This document shows positions 57,900-64,000 of a DNA stretch of 64,000 nucleotides, piece by piece. Within the stretch, counting starts at the first letter, position 1; each line of letters opens with the position of its first letter. The DNA is from CBDCWT01 sp965223305 (GTDB lineage: Bacteria > Planctomycetota > Planctomycetia > Pirellulales > Pirellulaceae). A model generated the notes under the pieces. That model was not told the DNA's origin. It saw only the letters and a list, made by a program, of their open reading frames with translations, and made no database searches. The translations under genes and the position numbers were made by a program. Location of the stretch: assembly GCA_965223305.1 (NCBI GenBank), contig CBDCWT010000084.1:62001-126000 (forward strand), in the 5' to 3' direction.

Positions 57900-58520
57900 T
57901 CAATTGCCAACCGAGATCCCAAAGCGAACACCCGGTCGGTAGGCATACCTGCTGCGGTAGTACGGATGAGGCGGGTAGCGGTGTAGACGCCAATAAGGGG
58001 CCGGCGTCACGTAGTGATGTCGCTCGACAATCGCCGGAGCTGGACGAACTACAACACTCGTGGCTACCCCAGTGCGCTGCATCGTCGTAATGACCGCGTC
58101 GCTCACACCCTGCTGGTGCAGATAGATCACGTCCGGTACCTGAACCTTGCGCTGGATCCCGCGCTGCGCGATCTGGTTCATGATCACTCGATCACTCAAC
58201 CCGCCTTGAGACATCTGTACGACATCGGACAGCGACACGGCTTGGTACAGTTGGACCGATTGCTGATGCTGTTGCTGAGCCCGCCACTGGGCCTCTTCGC
58301 GGTCGAGCGAATTTCCCAACGCGGCGCCAGAAAACAGCCCAATCGCACCACCGACCAAAGCCCCCTCGGTTCCCTCCCCATTGTGATTCCCGACGGCCGC
58401 GCCGATTAAGGCGCCGGAGAGTCCACCGAGCACGGCGCCGCGCTCGGTGTGATGCTGAGCGCGAGCGGACGAACATGTTAGTGCCAAGACCAAAATCACC
58501 GAAACGCTGCGTAACATCAC
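57900..58520 (-). CDS. Exported glycine-zipper protein
   Basis: A 206-aa protein with a signal peptide (SVSVILVLALTCSSARA) and a glycine-zipper region (GAVLGGLSGALIGAAVGN, ALVGGAIGLFSGAALGN) typical of small envelope or outer-membrane lipoprotein-like proteins. A Gln-rich linker (WRAQQQHQQS) leads to a repeated helical unit (LSDVVQMSQGGLSDRVIMNQ; PDVIYLHQQGVSDAVITTM), and the tail is Tyr/Arg/Pro-rich. The start is GTG at 58520 or ATG at 58517; GGGAGGA fits the GTG better. The function is unknown; a structural envelope role is plausible. Confidence 0.85.
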   Translation of the reverse strand: MMLRSVSVILVLALTCSSARAQHHTERGAVLGGLSGALIGAAVGNHNGEGTEGALVGGAIGLFSGAALGNSLDREEAQWRAQQQHQQSVQLYQAVSLSDVVQMSQGGLSDRVIMNQIAQRGIQRKVQVPDVIYLHQQGVSDAVITTMQRTGVATSVVVRPAPAIVERHHYVTPAPYWRLHRYPPHPYYRSRYAYRPGVRFGISVGN

Positions 58521-58672
58521 CGGCGGGTCCTCCCAGGGAATTGGAACAAACCGTTTCCTTCCGGATCGACCAATCGACCGAGCTCACTTGACTCTGAACT
58601 GGGGCCGAAAAGCGGCGTGGTCAGCTCAAATTGCCTGGTTTCGCTAGCCGGGCGACTCATGCGGTAGTCCAT
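58517..58672 (-). CDS. Possible 51-aa hypothetical protein
   Basis: A short frame from ATG 58672 (MDYRMSRPASETRQFELT) whose stop overlaps the glycine-zipper start (GTGATG). The overlap suggests coupled translation. There is no recognisable domain and no hydrophobic segment. The frame can be extended upstream to 58726, but that part lies in a family-D element. It may be only a leader. Confidence 0.35.
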   Translation of the reverse strand: MDYRMSRPASETRQFELTTPLFGPSSESSELGRLVDPEGNGLFQFPGRTRR

Positions 58673-58701
58673 GTCGGTCCAATCGTGAGCGCGAAGCGCA
58701 A

Positions 58702-58866
58702 GTTTGATGTTGCGCGTATGGCTCAATCAGAACCCGAAGCGTGAGCGAGGGAATTACTTGCGTTGGTGCACCAACTCCCCCTCGCTGACGCTTCGGGTTA
58801 AGAAAAAAAGCGCGGCGAATCCGCCATCTTCTGCCTGCAAGAAGGCGAGGTGCGCAAATTCAAAGA
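58702..58866. mobile_element. Palindromic MITE-like element, family D, copy 2
   Basis: Ends TTTGATGTTGCGC and GCGCAAATTCAAAG. The inner arms are AACCCGAAGCGTGAGCGAGG and CCTCGCTGACGCTTCGGGTT. No clear target duplication. It separates the glycine-zipper and PEP-CTERM genes. Confidence 0.65.
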
Positions 58867-58890
58867 GCAGACTGCGGTTCGAACCGGCTG

Positions 58891-59685
58891 CTAACGCAGC
58901 TTGGCTGATGATCGTCGACGGCGGACAAAACAGCCGATGCCAGCCAGTGTACCCAATGCCAGCAGTCCGACTGCGGTCGAAGGTTCCGGCACGGCGTTGA
59001 CTTCCGCTGAGCGGAAGTTGATGTTCGCTTGCGCGGAAGTTGTGTTGTCGCCAAAGAAAATGAAGTTGGGAGTTTCGTACGGATCCAAGATTCCTGCGAA
59101 TGCCGTGTAGTCGCGTAGGCTGCCGGCGAGGATCGACGTGTTGTCTGCGAACAGCTCGTAACTTGAGCCGAGCACTACGAGATCATAGTCGACAAATCCA
59201 ACTCCGACCGGATCGAAGGCACTCGATTCGGCGGCCGGATTACCAAAAAGAGGAGTGTCGTTTTGGCTGAAGACACGCCCGTCTTGAAAGCCAATCTCGA
59301 TGCTGGATGGCACACCCGGCGCAACATTGCTACCCACGGCAATGACGCTGAAACCTGCCCGTTCTGAATTCGTGTGGCTCTCTGCTCGGATATCGACGCT
59401 GAAGCTCAAGACGTAGCCCAAGGAACTATCGAGCGGTACAGGGCTGAGCCGAAAAAACCCAGACATGCTCACGTCCCCCAGCGGAGTCGTATCGAGAGTC
59501 GTTGCGCCGCCAACGGCGACCGGAACGATGCCGCCGGGCAGATCCTGGTAGAAGAACCCCTGAGCGCTGGGTAAGGTGCCTAGCGATCCATCATAGAGCA
59601 CGGTTGCGTCTGCACGATCCGCAGTTAGGGTCGTAACGACGCAGACGACGAGTGCGATTGCGATGGAATTCACGGTCTTTGTCAT
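58891..59685 (-). CDS. PEP-CTERM sorting-domain protein
   Basis: A 264-aa exported protein. A signal peptide (SIAIALVVCVVTTLTADRADA) precedes a beta-rich body. The C-terminus has VPEPSTAVGLLALGTLAG followed by a basic cluster (VRRRR), the tripartite PEP-CTERM signal that an exosortase cleaves. Conserved segments in the body (GYVLSFSVDIRAES, DYDLVVLGSSYELFAD) suggest a lectin-like fold seen in other such proteins. No exosortase gene is in the window. The role is unknown, probably matrix or surface. Confidence 0.9.
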   Translation of the reverse strand: MTKTVNSIAIALVVCVVTTLTADRADATVLYDGSLGTLPSAQGFFYQDLPGGIVPVAVGGATTLDTTPLGDVSMSGFFRLSPVPLDSSLGYVLSFSVDIRAESHTNSERAGFSVIAVGSNVAPGVPSSIEIGFQDGRVFSQNDTPLFGNPAAESSAFDPVGVGFVDYDLVVLGSSYELFADNTSILAGSLRDYTAFAGILDPYETPNFIFFGDNTTSAQANINFRSAEVNAVPEPSTAVGLLALGTLAGIGCFVRRRRSSAKLR

Positions 59686-59964
59686 TGTTGACCCCGAGTT
59701 GATGGCGAAGAGGAGAGAATAGACAGCGATTCAGCTAACTCGATGCAGATGCCAGCATGCCCCCTAGCGGGCAGCGTGCGTAGGCGCCGGAGAACGTTGG
59801 CGTAAGCGCCGGGAAACGGCGCCGAGAAAGAAAAGGTGAAGCAGTATCTTGTTGATGCTAGTTCGGAGGATGGGGCTTGTCAAACGCCTGTGCGTGGGCC
59901 TCCTGAACCTGCGCGCGGCCGCTGCTCTGGCATTTCAAGTTGGGGCTCAATCCAACCCCGAAGC

Positions 59965-60174
59965 GTCAGTTTGAAGTTGCGCTTTTCACAGCTTGGCGGG
60001 TTGAGGGTGACGAATTTGCCTGGTTTTTCGTAACCCGAAGCGTCAGCGAGAGGTGTTAGTGCATTGCAAGTTAATCCCTCGCTGACGCTTCGGGTTACGA
60101 TTGAGGCCGAACGCGCAACATCAAAACTAATGCTCCGGCTTCCGATTGTGAAAAGCGCGAACTTCAAAACTGAC
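59965..60174. mobile_element. Nested palindromic element, family D, copy 3
   Basis: An outer inverted pair (GTCAGTTTGAAGTTGCGC and GCGCGAACTTCAAAACTGAC) encloses a family-D copy that ends with GCGCAACATCAAAAC at about 60127. The nesting suggests one element placed inside, or extended from, another. 59686-59964 (upstream region of the PEP-CTERM gene) shows no gene. Confidence 0.65.
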
Positions 60175-60215
60175 ACGTCGCGCATACGAAAAACCGGACC
60201 ATGTCCTACAGTCCG

Positions 60216-60256
60216 ACACAAAAGAAGCCCGACCGCCCATCAACGGGCGGCCGGGC
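60216..60256 (-). terminator. Rho-independent terminator of the cadherin/CHRD gene
   Basis: On the minus strand, a 12- to 13-bp GC-rich stem (GCCCGGCCGCCCG with CGGGCGGTCGGGC-type pairing and a TTGAT loop) is followed by TTCTTTTGTGT. It lies about 35 nt after the stop of the surface-protein gene, and it is the clearest terminator in the window. Confidence 0.85.
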
Positions 60257-60291
60257 CGGAAGTACTTGAAAGGTTTCCCGCCGGACGAGGA

Positions 60292-63200
60292 CTACACGAA
60301 GGTCACAAGGAACTTCTCTCTGACCGTGTCGGCCCCGTCGAAGACGCCAACCTCGGCGTTGAAGAAACCGGTGAAACCGGCGTCCTTCGTAATCGTCAAC
60401 ACATCGTCGACGATCTCCGCCGTGGCCGGAACATCGTTCGCGGGACTGGTGAGCAAGTTCAAGTCGTCATAGACGCCTGCGTTAAGTTGCGCGACCAAAG
60501 TGCCGGTGGCGGTTGCCGATCTGTCCCAACGGAATAGCTCGTTGGTCGGCAACACGAAGAACCAGTCACCGGCGGAGTCCTTGATCCAACGCTCGTTTGC
60601 ACCCAGTGCATCCTGGAAGTCTGTGCCATCAATGAAGAAGCCAAACTGTCGATGCAAGTCGTACTCGACCGTGGTCAGCTCGACGCTGAATTCCAGGTTG
60701 GCACCTGGGTTGGGATCAGTTGCCGAAAGTGGCACAACGATCGTCGCAGCGCCTGCGGCCGACGTCTGGTCCCCGATCGGGGTTAGCGTAGGCGGCAGGT
60801 TCTCGCCATAGCCGACCTGGAGGACTTCCGTATCGCAGAGCGTCGGGTCGTCCGCATCGCACACCTGAAGCGTCACCAGCGCCGTGCCGGCTCCTGACTC
60901 GCGGGTGATCGTAAAGGTGTTTGGATCGGTGTCGCCCAACCCGAAGCCCGTCGCTTCGGGACTCTCGTCGATCACAAGGTCTACCTCGCTGGGAAGCGGG
61001 TAGTCTTCAGGTGCGGCGGCGTCGACGATTTCGCCTACGGGATCGGCCCAAGCCTCGATGCCGAAGAATCCGAGCGACTCGCCGGTCAACGTGCCGGGTC
61101 CTTCGTCCCACCGCACAAACTCGCCAGTTGGGAGAATGAAGTACCAGTCCATGACCAAGCCAGGTCCGGCGGGCGCCCCGCGCAGCCACTTCTCGCCACC
61201 ACCAAAGAAGTTGGGGAAGAGGCTGCCGTCGACAAACAAGCCGAGGCTGGCGATTTCGGCCGGATCGATCGGATCAGGCGTCAGTCCTTCGGTCTCGATA
61301 CCCAAGACACTGAAGATCGAATCGACAAAGTCCTGGTTCCTATCGACATCGACACCGTTGACCGTCGTCTGCAGCTTGTTCAGCGGACTGAAGATGCTGA
61401 ACAACGGTCCGAAGTTAGGTGCATCGTTCAAGTCGTCGATGTAGATCATCTGGCGACCTGTTGAACTGAGCGGAGCGTCGCTTTGTGGCGAGTCCGTCAC
61501 CGTGATATCCAAGATCGCTTTGCCGACCCGTTCGAAGTCGAAGTCACCCGGATCGTTGACGTAGATCAGCCCCGTGTCCTCATCAATGCCGAGAGCCATC
61601 TCGGTATCACCGTCGGTGTTAAAGTTACCACCGGTGATCGCAAACGTCAGAGGTAGGTCCGGATCACTGGCGCCCAAGTAGAGGCCGATCGGGTCCATGT
61701 TGGCCAGCGGGTTGGCCGCAGTGTGCTCGTGAATGACCAGCTGATTCTGGTCGGGAGCCGGGATCTGACCTCGTATCTCGCCCGGCCCGTGAGCCTCGGA
61801 GTGCACATTCACATACAAGTCGCCGGCCAACAATGCATCGGCGAAGGCTTGGAAATCGGCCAGCTCATCCGACGAAAAGGTCTGGTCGAACGAGAGAGAC
61901 AACGGACTTGTACCGTCCTCGAAACCAACGACGACCGGTCCTGTGGCGTCCGCCGCACCCAGGTGGATGTGAGCCGCGGTGGGATTCACAACGTCGTGGG
62001 TACAGTTGATGCTAAACGAACCGTAGCCCCATTCGCCCAATGGCTCGAACGTGTAGTTACAGGAACCCGAGGAACCTGGATGGTCGTCCTCGTCGATCTC
62101 CGGAACGGTTTGCTCGCGATTCAGATCAAAGTCGAGGCCACCCAAGATCGGATCGGCGTTGTTCAACTGATCCGGTGTTTCGGGAGCTTCGTTCTCAGGT
62201 GCGTTGAGCACCAACGCCAGGAAGATGCCGTGCGCGACTTCCTGGCCGTCCGTGACCTCGATGTCTAGGAAGAAGTCCGTGGTCACTTCATAGTCGATGG
62301 GACCATTCACCGTGATCTGGCCGCTGGTCGGGTTGATCGCGAACAGATCATCGCCAATTCCTTCGCCGCTCGGTGTCTGCCCAGTGATCGAGAAGGTGAG
62401 CTCATCACCGTCACCGTCGAACGCCTGGATCGGATCACCAACGAGCGTTAGACCCGGGAACAAGCTGTTTTCCACGACCGATCCAAACTGCTGAGCGGGC
62501 ATCATACTCGGCGCATCGTTGAGGTTCCGCAGGTTGATCTCCACCGTAGCGGTCGTCGTCTGCGCTGTCTCTCGGAAAACGAAGGAGGTATGTCCCGCCT
62601 CGAAATCGGGGATCAACGGTTGGTCGGTGACCGCGACAGCTAAGGTGCTCTGAGGCATTACGTCCGCGTCGAGATCGTCTGGATCGTTGACCGTAATCCT
62701 CCCAGTGTCGTCAATCGCGTAGGCCGACTCCTCATCACCATCCAAGTTCGGATTGCCGCTGAGGATTTCGAAAGTCAGGGCATATCCCTCGGCGTCGTCG
62801 GCGGTAAGTTGCCCGACCAGATCCCCAACCGCGACGTTGTCCAAGCCGTCGGCGTTTTCGTCGACCACGAATGCGTCAGTGCCGTTGGGATCGGACCGCA
62901 GCTGGCCGCCTATCGCGCCCGCTGGCAGATTGAACACGAGGAAGAGAGTGTTGTCTTCGAGCAGCTCGGCTAATGCGTCTGCATCAAACGGCGTGTCGAG
63001 GAACTCGGGCTCGTCCTCTTCGCCAAACAGAGGATTGGGGCTCTGCGTCAGTTGATTCCAGACAAACAGAGGCATGTCGCCTGCGATGACCGGAATGTCT
63101 GTGACCAGTGCGTCGCCGGTGGGAGAATCGACATGGATCGATGCCGTGCCGTCTTCCGAGGAATCGGAGCCGCAGCCGAGGAACGCGAGACTGTTGTGGT

Positions 63201-64000
63201 CTGGCGAGAGCTGAGCAACGCAGTCACCCACCACGTCGCTGTCCGACAGCGGATCGAAGCCGGCCACATCGTTCTCGAGGTCGAAACTGAATCCTTGCTG
63301 AGTGCCCAGTTCGGGTGCCGAGTTGTCGTCGATATTGCGGATCACAATCATCACGGTTTCGGGTGCCGATACGGCGCCTTCGCCATCGGTGGCTTGAACC
63401 ACGATGTCAACTACGACGGTCGGCAGTTCGGTCTCAGGATCCCAGCCGTCCAGGTTCACCAGGGCATCGAAATCGTATAGTGCTTCATTGCCCGTGAAGA
63501 ATTGGCCCGTCGACGCGTCGATCGTAAACGCTCCCAGCTCCTCGCCGGCCGCGCTGACGTCGGTTTCCACTCCGTTGGACACAGCGGTTTGTGACAGGAT
63601 CTCGAACGTGCTGGTATCACCGTCATCCTGATCCGACCAGGTTAGGAAGAAGTCGTTTAAGAACGGAACTTCTGACACGGCCGCTCCGGGTGCAGCGTCT
63701 TCGTCAATAATCCCTAACTGATCCGGAGCAATCTCCGGCGGGTCATTCGAGTCACGCAGGTTGATCGTGGCGATTGCAGTGCCAGATAACGGCCCTTCGC
63801 CGTCATCAGTCACCGTAACTTCTAGACTGAACGTCGGCTGTTCTTCGAAGTCCATTGCAAACTGGTTGGCCACTGTGATCACGCCCGTGACGGGATCGAT
63901 CGCGAACGCGTCCCCAGGATTGCCACCGGTGATCGAAAACGTACCCGTTTGGGTCGCCGGAATCTGGCCGGGGAAGACCGGATCGGTGAAGGTTATCGTG
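60292..64000 (-). CDS. Cadherin-like/CHRD surface protein (5' end beyond window)
   Basis: At least 1235 residues are in the window, and the frame continues open past the right edge (ending there in TGTFSITGGNPGDAFAIDP), so the start is missing; the GTG at 63882 is internal. Cadherin-type repeats dominate (TVNGPIDYEVTTDFFLDIEV, FSITGGNPGD..., AIDDTGRITVNDPDDLD). Between them are two CHRD-like domains (TAAHIHLGAADATGPVVVG ... GEIRGQI; TASIHVDSP ... GGQLRSDPN). The C-terminal third has two further repeats (LGLFVDGSLFPNFFGG and FGFFIDGTDFQDALGA, each followed by a W-K/R...FVLPT block). The protein is probably extracellular and calcium-binding. A strong terminator follows. Confidence 0.88.
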   Translation of the reverse strand, partial: TITFTDPVFPGQIPATQTGTFSITGGNPGDAFAIDPVTGVITVANQFAMDFEEQPTFSLEVTVTDDGEGPLSGTAIATINLRDSNDPPEIAPDQLGIIDEDAAPGAAVSEVPFLNDFFLTWSDQDDGDTSTFEILSQTAVSNGVETDVSAAGEELGAFTIDASTGQFFTGNEALYDFDALVNLDGWDPETELPTVVVDIVVQATDGEGAVSAPETVMIVIRNIDDNSAPELGTQQGFSFDLENDVAGFDPLSDSDVVGDCVAQLSPDHNSLAFLGCGSDSSEDGTASIHVDSPTGDALVTDIPVIAGDMPLFVWNQLTQSPNPLFGEEDEPEFLDTPFDADALAELLEDNTLFLVFNLPAGAIGGQLRSDPNGTDAFVVDENADGLDNVAVGDLVGQLTADDAEGYALTFEILSGNPNLDGDEESAYAIDDTGRITVNDPDDLDADVMPQSTLAVAVTDQPLIPDFEAGHTSFVFRETAQTTTATVEINLRNLNDAPSMMPAQQFGSVVENSLFPGLTLVGDPIQAFDGDGDELTFSITGQTPSGEGIGDDLFAINPTSGQITVNGPIDYEVTTDFFLDIEVTDGQEVAHGIFLALVLNAPENEAPETPDQLNNADPILGGLDFDLNREQTVPEIDEDDHPGSSGSCNYTFEPLGEWGYGSFSINCTHDVVNPTAAHIHLGAADATGPVVVGFEDGTSPLSLSFDQTFSSDELADFQAFADALLAGDLYVNVHSEAHGPGEIRGQIPAPDQNQLVIHEHTAANPLANMDPIGLYLGASDPDLPLTFAITGGNFNTDGDTEMALGIDEDTGLIYVNDPGDFDFERVGKAILDITVTDSPQSDAPLSSTGRQMIYIDDLNDAPNFGPLFSIFSPLNKLQTTVNGVDVDRNQDFVDSIFSVLGIETEGLTPDPIDPAEIASLGLFVDGSLFPNFFGGGEKWLRGAPAGPGLVMDWYFILPTGEFVRWDEGPGTLTGESLGFFGIEAWADPVGEIVDAAAPEDYPLPSEVDLVIDESPEATGFGLGDTDPNTFTITRESGAGTALVTLQVCDADDPTLCDTEVLQVGYGENLPPTLTPIGDQTSAAGAATIVVPLSATDPNPGANLEFSVELTTVEYDLHRQFGFFIDGTDFQDALGANERWIKDSAGDWFFVLPTNELFRWDRSATATGTLVAQLNAGVYDDLNLLTSPANDVPATAEIVDDVLTITKDAGFTGFFNAEVGVFDGADTVREKFLVTFV

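Noticed and set aside
58868..58890. tRNA T-arm-like GGTTCGAACC
   Set aside because: The flanking bases do not form the T stem or an acceptor stem; it lies at the end of the PEP-CTERM gene.

Overview
The window looks like a chromosomal segment of a planctomycete, most likely of the Pirellulales/Planctomycetales group. Several hallmarks support this. There is a PSD1/planctomycete-cytochrome protein translationally overlapped with a DUF1501 protein. There are huge surface proteins whose N-termini carry LEPR-XLL-like motifs (LEERRVLDVSAAFL, FETLEDRLLLA). There are a WD40-repeat Ser/Thr kinase, a PEP-CTERM protein, an Nfu protein followed by a tiny conserved Cys-rich protein, and dense GC-rich intergenic hairpin repeats. 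No rRNA, tRNA, CRISPR array or prophage was seen.

Layout: 1-0.4 kb, end of a thioredoxin-like gene. 0.5-1.7 kb, an array of composite hairpin repeats. 1.9-16.1 kb, a signalling/envelope block: a 2277-aa repeat-rich surface protein, an 1807-aa membrane Ser/Thr kinase with 21 WD40-like repeats that overlaps it by ATGA, then an FHA-GAF-histidine kinase. 16.3-18.5 kb, a YdeP-like molybdopterin oxidoreductase. 18.5-19.1 kb, a RAYT transposase flanked by inverted copies of the same hairpin found in the arrays. 19.2-23.1 kb, a secreted metzincin-type protease and, divergently, an APH-like kinase. 23.3-25.8 kb, a DsbD-type thiol:disulfide protein whose CxxC motif reads UGA-x-x-C. 26.0-29.5 kb, purM and glgX, divergent. 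29.7-36.7 kb, an octaheme cytochrome with TPRs, a CocE-type hydrolase and a cytochrome-porin fusion, interspersed with four 180-bp palindromic MITE-like elements. 36.7-39.5 kb, hairpin repeat arrays around a frameshifted methyltransferase. 39.6-44.8 kb, an RND pump and its adaptor. 45.0-48.3 kb, a DNRLRE/Calx-beta/dockerin surface protein. 48.6-54.3 kb, DUF1501, PSD1, a 59-aa Cys-rich protein and Nfu, all on the minus strand. 54.9-60 kb, a CPBP protease, an N-acyl-D-amino-acid deacylase, a fifth MITE, a glycine-zipper protein and a PEP-CTERM protein. 60.3-64 kb, a cadherin/CHRD surface protein that runs off the right edge.

The points most worth a second look are these. (1) The DsbD-like gene has an in-frame UGA exactly at the first catalytic Cys, with a SECIS-like hairpin about 20 nt downstream, so it is a candidate selenoprotein. 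(2) Five copies of a full-length palindromic element are each exactly 180 bp between TA dinucleotides; one supplies the stop codon of the porin gene. (3) The RAYT unit has flanking inverted hairpins that match the array hairpins. (4) The cytochrome-porin fusion lies near an octaheme cytochrome. All functional calls come from reading motifs; no database search was run.
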